NCBI RefSeq assembly: GCF_001713395.1
Contig: NZ_CP016450.1
Span: 3,316,501-3,380,500 of the forward strand
Direction of reading: 5' to 3'
DNA: 64,000 nucleotides
Source of the DNA: Sinorhizobium sp. RAC02
GTDB taxonomy: Bacteria; Pseudomonadota; Alphaproteobacteria; Rhizobiales; Rhizobiaceae
The notes under the pieces are model-generated. The model did no database searches, was not told the DNA's origin, and saw nothing but the letters and a program-made list of their open reading frames with translations. Below, piece after piece: positions 28,158 through 37,395 of this stretch. Positions within the stretch are counted from its first letter, which is position 1, and each line of letters starts with the position of its first letter. Made by a program: the position numbers and the translations under genes.

Positions 28158-29042
28158 ATGAAAAGCCACGTCCTGACAGTATCGTGCCAATCGACCCGCG
28201 GCATCGTCGCCGCGATCACCGGCTACCTCGCCGAGAAGGGGTGTTACATCTCGGATTCGTCGCAGTTCGACGACCTCGAAACGGGCCTGTTCTTCATGCG
28301 CCTCACCTTCCTGTCCCAGGAAGGCGTATCGGAGGAGGACATCAAGGCCGGCTTCGCCCCGGTCGCCAAGCCCTTCGGCATGAACTACCGCTTCAACGAC
28401 AGCGACGAGCGTATGAAGGTTCTGCTGATGGTGTCGCGCTTCGGCCATTGCCTGAACGACCTGCTCTACCGCTGGAAGATCGGCGCGCTGCCGATCGACA
28501 TCGTCGGCGTCGTGTCGAACCACTTCGATTACCAGAAGGTCATCGTCAACCACGACATCCCCTTCCACCACATCAAGGTGACGAAGGAGAACAAGCCGCA
28601 GGCCGAAGCCCGCCTGATGGAGGTGGTGGAACAGTCCGGTGCGGAACTCATCGTGCTCGCCCGCTACATGCAGGTTCTGTCGGATGCGGTGTGCAAGAAG
28701 ATGTCTGGCCGGATCATCAACATCCACCACTCGTTCCTGCCGTCGTTCAAGGGTGCGAACCCGTACAAGCAGGCCTTCGAGCGCGGGGTGAAGCTGATCG
28801 GCGCGACGGCGCACTATGTGACGGAGGACCTCGACGAGGGTCCGATCATCGAGCAGGACGTGGCGCGCATCACGCATGCGCAGTCTGCGGAGGACTATGT
28901 GTCGATCGGGCGGGACGTGGAGAGCCAGGTTCTGGCCCGCGCAGTGCATGCCCACATCCACCACCGCACCTTCATGAACGGCAACAAGACCATCGTCTTC
29001 CCGCCGAGCCCGGGCTCCTACGCATCCGAGCGTATGGGCTGA
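28158..29042 (+). CDS. purU: formyltetrahydrofolate deformylase PurU
   Basis: 294 residues from ATG 28158. An N-terminal ACT domain (about 1-80, HVLTVSCQSTRGIVAAITGYL) is followed by a formyl-transferase-like domain with VVSNHFDY, LARYMQVLS and the catalytic Asn-x-His region INIHHSFLPSFKGA, with the catalytic Asp in the conserved EDLDEGPII. It hydrolyses 10-formyl-THF to formate and THF, balancing one-carbon pools. Starts farther upstream (28074, 28149) give sequence unlike the family. Confidence 0.96.
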   Translation: MKSHVLTVSCQSTRGIVAAITGYLAEKGCYISDSSQFDDLETGLFFMRLTFLSQEGVSEEDIKAGFAPVAKPFGMNYRFNDSDERMKVLLMVSRFGHCLNDLLYRWKIGALPIDIVGVVSNHFDYQKVIVNHDIPFHHIKVTKENKPQAEARLMEVVEQSGAELIVLARYMQVLSDAVCKKMSGRIINIHHSFLPSFKGANPYKQAFERGVKLIGATAHYVTEDLDEGPIIEQDVARITHAQSAEDYVSIGRDVESQVLARAVHAHIHHRTFMNGNKTIVFPPSPGSYASERMG

Positions 29043-29085
29043 CCAAACGACGGCTGCTAAGGCCCGGTATTGCTGTGTCCTAGAG

Positions 29086-29110
29086 AGACCTCCGCCCTTG
29101 GCGGAGGTCT
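29086..29110. terminator. hairpin between purU and the MFS gene
   Basis: A perfect 10-base-pair stem (AGACCTCCGC, 29086-29095, with 29101-29110) and a 5-base loop. The T tract is poor on both sides. It lies between two converging genes, so it probably ends both transcripts. Confidence 0.55.
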
Positions 29111-29117
29111 TGCCGTT

Positions 29118-30512
29118 TCAGGCCTGGCGCTTGAAGCCGCTTACAAGAGCGAGGGCGATCAGGAGCAGGATGGCGGCCACCGCGAAGGTGACATGCATGC
29201 CGGTCGCCACGGCCGCGGCGCTGGCGCCCGTTACGTCCTTCGTGCCGACGGCAAGCGTGAAGATCGCGCCCATCAGCGAGGCGCCGGTGATCAGGCCGAG
29301 ATTGCGCGACAGGTTGAGCAGGCCGGAGGTGACGCCGCGCTCCTCCGCGGCAATGCCCGTCATCACGGCCGCATTGTTGGCGGCCTGGAAGAGCTGGTAG
29401 CCGGGTGTAAGAACAACGATCGCCAGCATATAGCCGGGAAGGCCGAACAGGGCGGACAGCACGGGCAGGCCTGCGGCGCCCGTCGCCATTGTGGCAAGTC
29501 CGGCGGCGACCATGGGGCTTGCGCCGAATCGGTCGACGAGGCGTCCGGCAAGAATACCGGTCAGCACCGACACCACGGGACCGATCGCCAGCACGAAGCC
29601 GACCTGCGCCGGGCCGAGGCCGAGCGTGCGCGACAGGTAGAACGGTCCGACGACCAGCGTCACCATGATCACCGTCGCGACGAGGATGTTCGCCGCAAGG
29701 CTTGCGGGAAAACCGGCACGGCGGAAGGCGGCAGGCCGAATCAGCGGAAAGGCGATCCGGCGTTGCCGAAGCACGAAGAGGCCGGCACCCACGGCCGAGG
29801 CGGCGACGAGCGCGACATTCAGCGGACCGATCCGGCCCTCGCCCACCGTCATCGCCAGTGCGTAGGCCGTCAGCGTTGCTGCCAGCAGGCCGGCGCCGAC
29901 GAGGTCGAAACGGCCGGTCGCGGCAGCTTTGCGGTCGTCGGGAAGGAAATGGTGGACGAGGGCGAAGGCCGACAGGCCGAAGGGTACGGCGACGAGGAAG
30001 ATCGCGTGCCATCCGAAGCCCGATATCAGCAGGCCGCCGAGCGACGGGCCAAGCGCTGTGCCGACGGCGGACATGGTGCCAAGCAGGCCCATGACGCTGC
30101 CGATCCTTTCCTTCGGCACGGTTTCGCTGACGAAGGCCATGGCAAGCGCCATCATCGCCGCGGCACCCGCTCCCTGAACGGCGCGGGCGGCAATGAGGAG
30201 GGGCAGCGACGGCGACAGGCCCGCCAGCAAAGAGGCGGCGGAAAACACCGCAAGGCCCGCCAGCAGCAACCGGCGGCGGCCGAATAGGTCGCCAAGGCGC
30301 CCGATGCTGGCGATCAGCACGGTGCTGCTCAAGAGATAGGCGAGCACGACCCACTGCACCTGCTGGAAGGGTGCGGCAAAGACATCCGCCAGCGTCGGCA
30401 AAGCGACATTGGCGATGCTGGTGCCGAGGGAGGACAAGAGGATGGCGAGCGAGAGGCCGGCAAGGGCCCCGGCCCGTTGACGGTTCGCCGTTATGGTCTC
30501 TGTATCGTGCAT
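29118..30512 (-). CDS. MFS transporter, drug:H+ antiporter (DHA2-like)
   Basis: 464 residues with about 14 hydrophobic segments. The family loop motif GRLGDLFGRRRLLLAG lies between helices 2 and 3, with antiporter motif C-like AVGTALGPSLGGLL in helix 5. It is probably an inner-membrane exporter of toxic compounds; substrate unknown. ATG 30512 has a clean AAGGAG site. It is divergent from a LysR regulator, a usual control arrangement. Confidence 0.88.
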   Translation of the reverse strand: MHDTETITANRQRAGALAGLSLAILLSSLGTSIANVALPTLADVFAAPFQQVQWVVLAYLLSSTVLIASIGRLGDLFGRRRLLLAGLAVFSAASLLAGLSPSLPLLIAARAVQGAGAAAMMALAMAFVSETVPKERIGSVMGLLGTMSAVGTALGPSLGGLLISGFGWHAIFLVAVPFGLSAFALVHHFLPDDRKAAATGRFDLVGAGLLAATLTAYALAMTVGEGRIGPLNVALVAASAVGAGLFVLRQRRIAFPLIRPAAFRRAGFPASLAANILVATVIMVTLVVGPFYLSRTLGLGPAQVGFVLAIGPVVSVLTGILAGRLVDRFGASPMVAAGLATMATGAAGLPVLSALFGLPGYMLAIVVLTPGYQLFQAANNAAVMTGIAAEERGVTSGLLNLSRNLGLITGASLMGAIFTLAVGTKDVTGASAAAVATGMHVTFAVAAILLLIALALVSGFKRQA

Positions 30513-30639
30513 GGTTTTGCTCCTTGGGATCCTCAGAGCAGGTAGTCCTCCGCGTGATAAGGCGGAAGGCGCATCATTTGCATTGTGCTCGTGCGTTTGA
30601 CGCCATGTCATCTTTTCGCGGGCATGCTAGGATCGCGCC

Positions 30640-31560
30640 ATGTCACGACCCGATCTCAATCTTCTCGTCATGCTCGATGTGCTGCTCGCCGAGGGCAATG
30701 TGGCGCGGGCAGCGCAAAGGCTGCGGCTCAGCCCCTCGGCGATGAGCCGTGCGCTCGCGCGGTTGCGGGAGGTGACCGGCGATCCGCTGCTCGTGCGGGC
30801 CGGGCGGGGGCTCGTGCCGACGCCGCGGGCGCTGGAGCTGCGCGGTGAGGTCGGCCAGGTCGTTGCGGCAGCCGAAGCGCTGCTGCGCCCGGCAAAGCTT
30901 CTCGATCTCGCAACCCTCGAGCGGACCTTTACGCTCCGCAACCGCGAGGGTTTCGTCGATACGTTCGGGTCGGCCTTGCTGGCGCGCCTTACGCGGGAGG
31001 CGCCCCATGTGAAAATCCGCTTCGTTCCAAAGCCGGACAAGGAAAGCACGCCGCTGCGCGATGGAACGGTCGATCTCGAAACGGGCGTGATCGGCGATAC
31101 GACGGGACCGGAAGTGCGCGCACAGGCGCTGTTTCGCGATCGTTTCATCGGTGTCGTGCGCAAGGGGCACCCGCTGCTTGACGGCCCGATCACGCCGGAG
31201 CGCTACGTTGAGGGCAGCCATATCCTTGTTTCCCGCGGCCGGCGCGAGCGCGGCCCAGTCGACGAGGCACTGGCTTTGATGGGGCTGGCGCGCACCGTTG
31301 CCGTGACCGTCGCAAGTTTTGCCGAGGCCGTGACGCTCGCGCGGCACTCCGACCTGATCGCCCAGGTCTCCGACCGTTCGACCCTGTCGCTTCGCGACGA
31401 CATGGCGAGTTTCCCGCTGCCGATCGCCCTGCCGGACTTCACCATTTCCATGCTCTGGCATCCGCGCATGGATGCCGATCCGGCGCATCGCTGGCTGCGC
31501 GCCTGTTTCCGCGAGGTCTGCATCGGCAAGGCAGGTGACTTTCTGCCGGAACAATGCTAA
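30640..31560 (+). CDS. LysR-family transcriptional regulator (divergent from MFS exporter)
   Basis: 306 residues. Helix-turn-helix at about residues 4-63 ([25 protein letters not shown]), then a LysR substrate domain ([32 protein letters not shown]). The NodD/LinR-like subgroup layout is typical of regulators of neighbouring transport or detoxification genes. The 127-base gap to the MFS gene should contain its site. Inducer unknown. Confidence 0.9.
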   Translation: MSRPDLNLLVMLDVLLAEGNVARAAQRLRLSPSAMSRALARLREVTGDPLLVRAGRGLVPTPRALELRGEVGQVVAAAEALLRPAKLLDLATLERTFTLRNREGFVDTFGSALLARLTREAPHVKIRFVPKPDKESTPLRDGTVDLETGVIGDTTGPEVRAQALFRDRFIGVVRKGHPLLDGPITPERYVEGSHILVSRGRRERGPVDEALALMGLARTVAVTVASFAEAVTLARHSDLIAQVSDRSTLSLRDDMASFPLPIALPDFTISMLWHPRMDADPAHRWLRACFREVCIGKAGDFLPEQC

Positions 31561-31688
31561 AGGGCCGGCAACTGGGCCCTGAGCCGCATCGAGCGGCGCC
31601 GGTGGGCCCGCAACGAACTTCTGTCGAGCATGGACCGCTTGCGGCGCAACAGCCTGCGCCAGCCTGGCCTGTTCTTGAGGATGACCCG

Positions 31689-32927
31689 ATGGCAAGCATG
31701 GATTTTCTCAACACGGCCGAGCCCGTCAAGGCACCGGTCGTCCGTGCCCTTCCCGCCGCCGAAAAGCCGTCGCTGATCGGCCTTTCGCGTGAGGACATGG
31801 GCCGGGCGCTCGCTGAAAAGGGCATTCCCGAGCGGCAGGTGAAGATGCGCGTCAGCCAGCTCTGGCACTGGCTCTATGTGCGCGGTGTTTCCGATTTCGA
31901 CGACATGGCGAATATCTCCAAAGACATGCGCGAAATGCTGAAGACGCATTTCACCATCGCCCGTCCGGAGATCGTCGAGGAGCAGGTTTCCGCCGATGGC
32001 ACGCGCAAGTGGCTGCTGCGTTTCCCGCCGCGCGGTGCCGGCCGACCGGTCGAGATCGAGACCGTCTACATTCCCGAAGAAGGCCGCGGCACGCTGTGCA
32101 TTTCCAGCCAGGTCGGCTGCACGCTCACCTGCTCCTTCTGTCACACCGGCACGCAGAAGCTGGTGCGCAATCTGACGGCCGAGGAAATCCTTGCGCAGCT
32201 GCTGCTTGCCCGTGATCGCCTCGGCGATTTCCCCGACCGGGACACGCCGGCCGGCATGATCGCGCCGGCCGAAGGCCGCAAGGTCTCCAACATCGTCATG
32301 ATGGGCATGGGCGAGCCGCTCTACAACTTCGAGCACGTCAAGACGGCGCTGTTGATCGCGACTGACGGCGATGGCCTGTCGCTCTCCAAGCGCCGCGTGA
32401 CGCTGTCGACATCGGGCATCGTGCCGGAAATCTATCGCACGGGCTCCGAGATCGGCGTCATGCTGGCGATCTCGCTGCATGCGGTGCGCGACGACCTGCG
32501 CGACATGCTGGTGCCGATCAACAAGAAATATCCGCTGAAGGACCTGCTCGAGGCCTGCCGGGCCTATCCGAGCCTGTCGAATGCACGCCGCATCACTTTC
32601 GAATATGTGATGCTGAAGGACGTCAACGACTCGCTGGAGGACGCCAAGCTGCTCACCCAGCTGCTCAAGGGCATTCCGGCGAAGATCAACCTCATCCCGT
32701 TCAACCCCTGGCCGGGCACCAACTACCAGTGTTCGGACTGGGAGCAGATCGAGCGTTTCGCCGATTTCATCAACCAGGCCGGCTATGCCTCGCCGATTCG
32801 CACCCCGCGCGGCCGCGACATTCTCGCCGCCTGCGGCCAGCTGAAGTCGGAATCCGAGCGCATGCGCAAGGTCGACCGCATGGCCTTCGAGGCGATGATG
32901 ATCGTCGGGCATGGCGAGGACGACTGA
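31689..32927 (+). CDS. rlmN: 23S rRNA (adenine-2503-C2)-methyltransferase RlmN
   Basis: 412 residues. A radical-SAM enzyme: the iron-sulfur cluster cysteines are Cys144, Cys148 and Cys151 (CTLTCSFC), followed by [13 protein letters not shown] and [18 protein letters not shown] late cysteine in DILAACGQL is the methyl-accepting partner. It methylates A2503 of 23S rRNA and also some tRNAs. ATG 31689 has GAGGAT upstream. The frame extends upstream to 31554, overlapping the LysR end, without similarity. Confidence 0.96.
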   Translation: MASMDFLNTAEPVKAPVVRALPAAEKPSLIGLSREDMGRALAEKGIPERQVKMRVSQLWHWLYVRGVSDFDDMANISKDMREMLKTHFTIARPEIVEEQVSADGTRKWLLRFPPRGAGRPVEIETVYIPEEGRGTLCISSQVGCTLTCSFCHTGTQKLVRNLTAEEILAQLLLARDRLGDFPDRDTPAGMIAPAEGRKVSNIVMMGMGEPLYNFEHVKTALLIATDGDGLSLSKRRVTLSTSGIVPEIYRTGSEIGVMLAISLHAVRDDLRDMLVPINKKYPLKDLLEACRAYPSLSNARRITFEYVMLKDVNDSLEDAKLLTQLLKGIPAKINLIPFNPWPGTNYQCSDWEQIERFADFINQAGYASPIRTPRGRDILAACGQLKSESERMRKVDRMAFEAMMIVGHGEDD

Positions 32928-33044
32928 GGGGTCGACACCTCCATCTCCTATCAGAAATTGTGATTGAAGAAGCGGATTCCGAGAATTGATTTGAACGGCC
33001 GTTTTGCCTAGAAACGGGTCAAAATCATTCTAGGGAGGCCCTCC

Positions 33045-33998
33045 ATGCGTCAACTTCTCCTCGCTTTCGCGGCAACGCTCGCGATTTCGCTGCCGGCCAA
33101 GGCCGAAAACGTCACGGTTGCCGTGACGGCCATCGTCGAACATCCGGCACTGGATGCTGCTCGTGACGGCGTCAAGGAAGCGCTAGAAGCCGCCGGCTAC
33201 AAGGAAGGCGAGAACCTGAAGTTCCTCTACGAGTCGGCGCAGGGCAACCCCGCGACGGCAGCGCAGATCGCCCGCCAGTTCGCCGGCGAGGAGCCGAACG
33301 TCATCGTGCCGATCTCCACGCCGTCCGCCCAGGCCGTCGTTTCCACGACGCGCGACATCCCGGTGGTCTTCACGGCCGTTTCCGACCCACTCGGCGCGCA
33401 GCTCGTCAAGGACATGGACAAGCCCGGCGGCAACGTCACCGGCCTGTCCGACATGTCGCCGGTCGCCGAACACCTGGCGCTGATCAAGGAAATCCTGCCG
33501 AACGCCAAGACCATCGGCTTCCTCTACAATTCGGGTGAAGCCAACTCCGTTTCGCTGCTTGCCGTGCTGAAGACGGAAGCGGAAAAGGCCGGCCTGACGG
33601 TCGTCGAATCCGCTGCCACGAAGTCGGCTGAAGTCCAGGGTGCGGCCCGCGCGCTCGTTGGCCGTGCCGATGCGATCTACATCCCGACCGACAACACGAT
33701 CATTTCGGCGCTCGAAGGCGCGGTTGCCGTTGCCGAAGAAGCAAAACTGCCGCTCTTCACCGCCGACACGGATTCCGTTTCGCGCGGCGCCGTCGCGGCA
33801 CTCGGCTTCAACTACAAGGACGTCGGCAAGCAGACGGGCGAGATCGTTGTGCGCATCCTCAAGGGTGAAAACCCGGGCGACATCGCCGTGAAGGTTGCCG
33901 CCGGCACCGACCTCGTGGTCAACAAGTCCGCCGCCACCAAGATGGGCGTCACCCTTACGGAAGCCGTGGTCGGCCGCGCGACCCGCGTCATCGAATAA
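33045..33998 (+). CDS. ABC transporter substrate-binding protein (TrpX/COG2984 family)
   Basis: 317 residues with a signal peptide ending near SLPAKAE (about residue 20). The family is ABC_sub_bind: VAVTAIVEHPALDAARDGVKE and IVPISTPSAQAV, with ADAIYIPTDNTIISALE later. It forms a three-gene transporter with the next two genes. Streptococcal members (TrpXYZ) are linked to tryptophan, but in proteobacteria the substrate is not established. The 119-base gap from rlmN indicates its own promoter. Confidence 0.9.
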   Translation: MRQLLLAFAATLAISLPAKAENVTVAVTAIVEHPALDAARDGVKEALEAAGYKEGENLKFLYESAQGNPATAAQIARQFAGEEPNVIVPISTPSAQAVVSTTRDIPVVFTAVSDPLGAQLVKDMDKPGGNVTGLSDMSPVAEHLALIKEILPNAKTIGFLYNSGEANSVSLLAVLKTEAEKAGLTVVESAATKSAEVQGAARALVGRADAIYIPTDNTIISALEGAVAVAEEAKLPLFTADTDSVSRGAVAALGFNYKDVGKQTGEIVVRILKGENPGDIAVKVAAGTDLVVNKSAATKMGVTLTEAVVGRATRVIE

Positions 33999-34029
33999 TC
34001 TGCCGTCCCCCGGACAGCTGAAATCGGAA

Positions 34030-34062
34030 TCAACCGCTGCCGGATCGCCCGGCGGCGGTTGA
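34030..34062. other. strong hairpin after the binding-protein gene
   Basis: A 14-base-pair stem with one G-T pair (TCAACCGCTGCCGG, 34030-34043, with 34049-34062) and a 5-base loop. It may protect the binding-protein mRNA from 3' decay. No T run follows directly. Confidence 0.6.
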
Positions 34063-34105
34063 TCTGTTAAAAGGACCCCTCCCGCAAGACCCGCGGGAAA
34101 CGGGC

Positions 34106-34150
34106 AGAGCATTTCCACCTTCAGTGAAAATGCTCTATCTTTTTGTTTTT
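34106..34150 (+). terminator. terminator-like hairpin between binding protein and permease
   Basis: A 13-base stem with one mismatch (34106-34118 with 34124-34136) and a 5-base loop, followed by a T-rich tail (34137-34150). Inside an operon this would lower transcription of the permease and ATPase relative to the binding protein. Part of it resembles a common rhizobial repeat. Confidence 0.6.
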
Positions 34151-34197
34151 ACGCAATTCCGGACGCAAAACCGCTGCGCACTTTTGCTGGAATTGCT
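34151..34197. repeat. rhizobial intergenic palindromic repeat, copy R2
   Basis: The best-preserved of three copies: the edges GCAATTCC and GGAATTGC pair, with an A/T-rich inner stem. Related to R1 (4208-4254) and R3 (53047-53091). It ends 21 bases before the permease start. Confidence 0.7.
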
Positions 34198-34217
34198 TAG
34201 GAGAAAGCGTAAGAGCC

Positions 34218-35096
34218 GTGAGCCTGATTGCCTTCTGGGGTGCCGTCGAACTGGGGCTGGTCTATGCCTTCGTCGCGATCGGCGTTTACCTTGCCTTCCG
34301 CGTGCTGGATTTTCCGGACCTGACCGTGGACGGCTCGTTTCCGCTCGGCGCTGCCGTCACGGCGGTTCTGATCATCGCGGGCGTCAATCCCTGGCTTTCG
34401 GCTGGTGTCGCCATGGTGGCCGGTGCGGGTGCCGGCCTCGTTACGGCGATGCTGAACGTACGTTTCCGCATTCTCAACCTGCTTGCCTCGATCCTGACCA
34501 TGATCGCGCTCTTCTCGGTCAACCTGCGTGTGATGGGCAAGCCGAATGTCGCACTGATCAATGCCGATACGATGATCAGCCCGTTCTTCGGCCTCGGCCT
34601 GCGTGATTTCTATGTCCGCCCGCTGTTCGTCGGCGTTCTGGTGGTAATCGCGGTCATCATCGTCTGGCGCTTCCTGGAAAGCGACGCCGGTCTTTCGATG
34701 CGGGCAACCGGCGCGAACGCCCGCATGGCCCGCGCACAGGGCGTCGATACCAACCGCCAGATCTATCTCGGCATCGCGCTGTCCAATGCGCTCGTGGCGC
34801 TCGGCGGCGCGCTCTTTGCCCAGACGAACGGTTTTGCCGATGTTACCTCCGGCGTCGGCACCATCGTCGTCGGTCTTGCAGCCGTCATCATCGGCGAGAC
34901 GCTGTTTGGCGCACGCGGCATCCTGATGGCCCTGATCGGCTGCGTGCTGGGGTCGATCCTCTACCGAATCGCGATCCAGCTGGCACTCTCCTCCGACGTG
35001 CTCGGCCTTCAGGCCTCCGACCTCAACTTCGTGACGGCGCTGCTTGTCACCGTGGCGCTCGTGCTGCCGCGCCTTCGCCGCGGGGGAGCCGCCTGA
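34218..35096 (+). CDS. ABC transporter permease (TrpY/COG4120 family)
   Basis: 292 residues from a GTG at 34218; eight or more hydrophobic segments. FRVLDFPDLTVDGSFPLGAAV and the loop ATGANARMARAQGVD are family hallmarks. Upstream starts lie in the repeat R2 and give an unrelated N-terminus. The stop overlaps the next start (TGATG). Confidence 0.9.
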   Translation: MSLIAFWGAVELGLVYAFVAIGVYLAFRVLDFPDLTVDGSFPLGAAVTAVLIIAGVNPWLSAGVAMVAGAGAGLVTAMLNVRFRILNLLASILTMIALFSVNLRVMGKPNVALINADTMISPFFGLGLRDFYVRPLFVGVLVVIAVIIVWRFLESDAGLSMRATGANARMARAQGVDTNRQIYLGIALSNALVALGGALFAQTNGFADVTSGVGTIVVGLAAVIIGETLFGARGILMALIGCVLGSILYRIAIQLALSSDVLGLQASDLNFVTALLVTVALVLPRLRRGGAA

Positions 35097-35890
35097 TGAT
35101 TTCCGTTTCCGATATCAAGGTCGTCTTCGGCAAGGGCACGCCGCTGCAGAAGCAGGCGCTGAACGGCGTCAGCCTCACCATCGAGGAAGGCCAGTTCGTC
35201 ACCGTCATCGGCTCGAACGGCGCCGGCAAGTCGACGCTGCTCGGCGTGTTGGCCGGCGACGTCATCGCGACCGAAGGCCATGTGAAGATCGGCACTGTGG
35301 ACGTTACGCGCCAAGGCACGGCGGCGCGCGCCGGCCGGGTCGCCCGCGTGTTCCAGGACCCACTGACGGGAAGCTGCGGTGCACTCTCGATTGAGGAAAA
35401 TCTGGCCCTTGCCGCCCGTCGCGGCGAACGGCGCGGACTGTCCTCGTCGCTCGGCCCCAAGCGCCGCGCGCATTTTCGCGAGCGCATCGCCGAACTGAAC
35501 CTCGGGCTTGAGAACCGCATGCGCGACCGCATGGACCTCCTGTCCGGCGGCCAGCGTCAGGCCGTCTCGCTCGTCATGGCGACGCTCGCCGGATCCGACG
35601 TGCTGCTGCTCGACGAGCACACCGCAGCGCTCGATCCGGGCATGGCGGAGTTCATCATGACCCTCACGCAAAAGATCGTGTCGGAGCGCAAGCTGACGAC
35701 GCTGATGGTGACGCATTCGATGCGTCAGGCGCTCGACTACGGCCACCGCACGGTGATGCTGCATGGCGGCGAGATCGTGCTCGATGTGGCCGGTGACAGC
35801 CGCAAGGACCTCCAGGTCGAGGACCTGATCGACATGTTCCGCAAGATGCGTGGCCAGACGCTGGACGATGACGCCCTGCTGATCGGCTGA
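35096..35890 (+). CDS. ABC transporter ATP-binding protein (TrpZ/COG1101 family)
   Basis: 264 residues, single ABC domain. Walker A GSNGAGKST, signature LLSGGQRQAVSLVM, Walker B LLLDEHTAALD. The Glu-His-Thr after Walker B differs from the usual Glu-Pro-Thr but is typical of this subfamily. It completes the three-part importer. Confidence 0.92.
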   Translation: MISVSDIKVVFGKGTPLQKQALNGVSLTIEEGQFVTVIGSNGAGKSTLLGVLAGDVIATEGHVKIGTVDVTRQGTAARAGRVARVFQDPLTGSCGALSIEENLALAARRGERRGLSSSLGPKRRAHFRERIAELNLGLENRMRDRMDLLSGGQRQAVSLVMATLAGSDVLLLDEHTAALDPGMAEFIMTLTQKIVSERKLTTLMVTHSMRQALDYGHRTVMLHGGEIVLDVAGDSRKDLQVEDLIDMFRKMRGQTLDDDALLIG

Positions 35891-35943
35891 CGCCCACAAA
35901 GCGCCCGAATCCGGCAACAGCTTGCTTTAGTCGGATTTGGGGG

Positions 35944-36555
35944 ATGCGCATGCTGTTTCGCCGTACGCTGCTGGCCGGTGGCCTGTCTTCAGGGGTTGTG
36001 TTCGCGCTGCCGGCAGTCTTGCGGGCAGAGGCCGCACCGGCGGATCGGCTCGTTGCGGCCGCGCGAAAACAGGTCGGCGTGACGCTGACCTATGATGCGG
36101 CCTATTCCAGGCTCGACTATCCCGGCGGCGACGTGCAACGCGAGAGGGGCGTGTGCACCGACGTGCTCGTCCGGGCCTACCGGGATGGGCTCGGCATCGA
36201 CCTTCAGGTGCTGGTGCACGAGGACATGCGGCGCGCCTTCTCGGCCTATCCGGCGCTCTGGGGCCTGAAGAAGACGGACCGCAATATCGACCATCGCCGG
36301 GTGCCCAACCTTCAGGCGTTCTTCAGGCGCGCGGGTGCGGCATTGGCGCTGAGCGAGAATGGTGGGGATTACCTGCCGGGTGATATCGTCTCGCAGATGC
36401 TGCCCGGCAATCTGCCGCATATCGCCATCGTGGCGAATGAGCGTTCTTCCGATGGCTCCCGGCCACTCGTCGTGCACAATATCGGCGCAGGCGCGCGTCT
36501 GGAGGACGTGCTTTTCGCTTACCCGATCACCGGGCATTACCGCTACGGCGTGTGA
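35944..36555 (+). CDS. DUF1287 domain protein, probably exported
   Basis: 203 residues. The N-terminus MRMLFRRTLLAGGLSSG with a hydrophobic stretch and AEAAP looks like a twin-arginine-like or lipobox-free signal peptide. The domain has a conserved Cys in ERGVCTDVLVRAYRDG, Asn-Ile-Asp-His-Arg-Arg-Val-Pro-Asn-Leu, GDIVSQMLPGNLPHIAIV and VVHNIGAG. These are DUF1287 blocks, related in shape to cysteine peptidases of the NlpC/P60 type. Function unproven; a periplasmic cell-wall role is possible. Confidence 0.85.
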   Translation: MRMLFRRTLLAGGLSSGVVFALPAVLRAEAAPADRLVAAARKQVGVTLTYDAAYSRLDYPGGDVQRERGVCTDVLVRAYRDGLGIDLQVLVHEDMRRAFSAYPALWGLKKTDRNIDHRRVPNLQAFFRRAGAALALSENGGDYLPGDIVSQMLPGNLPHIAIVANERSSDGSRPLVVHNIGAGARLEDVLFAYPITGHYRYGV

Positions 36556-36561
36556 CCGCCC

Positions 36562-37203
36562 CTACTTCGCCTGCGTGAAGAAAATCTTCATCGCAAAGAC
36601 CGAGAAGACGCCGGCGAAGGTGTAGTCGATGCCGCGCAGCACCTTGGGGTTCTGCTGGAGCCAGGCGGCGAGCCTGTCGGCGGCGAGAATGACAATGATG
36701 TTAATCGGCATGCCGACGATGATGAAGAACAGGCCGAGGAAGATCAGCTTGCCGGTGACGTCCGGGTCGCCGGCCGAGATGAATTGCGGCAGGAAGGTCA
36801 TGAAGAAGATGATGACCTTGGGGTTGAGCAGGTTCACCCAGAAGCCGCTGGAAATGTTGGCCAGAGCCGTACCGCGCGGGCCGGCCGCGGCATCGACAGA
36901 AAAATTCGAGCCGTAGCGGATAGCCTGAATGGCGAGCCACAGCAGGTAGGCGGCACCGCCGGTCTTCAGGATCATGAAGGCGGTCGGCGAGGCGGTGATC
37001 AGCGCCGAAATGCCGAAGGCGACCAGCAGCGTGTGCACGATGATGCCGAGGCCCGTGCCGACCACCACGAAGAGCGCCGGACCACGGCCCTGCGACAAGG
37101 CCCGACTGATCGACAGCGTCATGTCCGGGCCGGGGGTGGCCGCCAGAAGCAGGCTTGCGGCAGCGAAGGTGAGAAGTGTCGGCAGCGTGGGCAGAAAGTC
37201 CAT
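36562..37203 (-). CDS. LysE-family translocator (amino-acid exporter)
   Basis: 213 residues, about six membrane segments. LLAATPGPDMTLSISRALSQGR and GFWVNLLNPKVIIFFMTFLPQF are the two LysE/RhtB family signatures. The family exports amino acids such as lysine, homoserine or threonine; which one is not clear here. It converges with the DUF1287 gene, 6 bases apart. Confidence 0.9.
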   Translation of the reverse strand: MDFLPTLPTLLTFAAASLLLAATPGPDMTLSISRALSQGRGPALFVVVGTGLGIIVHTLLVAFGISALITASPTAFMILKTGGAAYLLWLAIQAIRYGSNFSVDAAAGPRGTALANISSGFWVNLLNPKVIIFFMTFLPQFISAGDPDVTGKLIFLGLFFIIVGMPINIIVILAADRLAAWLQQNPKVLRGIDYTFAGVFSVFAMKIFFTQAK

Positions 37204-37340
37204 GATGGTGTTTCTCAGAAGCCGGAAGGATGCGAAATCCCTAGTCCGGCTTTCAGCGAATTACCAATCAAAGCTTGTGATAAGCCGTCATAACGCTCGA
37301 TGAACGCCCCGGTTTTGCCGACAGGCCTGCCCCACCCGGG

Positions 37341-37370
37341 ACGTCATCCCCGGCCCTGAGCCGAGGATCT
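37341..37370. repeat. degenerate copy of the CGTCATCC palindrome
   Basis: It reads CGTCATCCCCGGCCCTGAG and then CCGAGGATC, matching one arm of the large element at 45439-45536 with several changes. It is an alphaproteobacterial intergenic repeat unit in the 192-base gap between the SDR and LysE genes, otherwise empty. Confidence 0.6.
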
Positions 37371-37395
37371 GTGTCGAGGGGGAAGGTCTCGGGCG

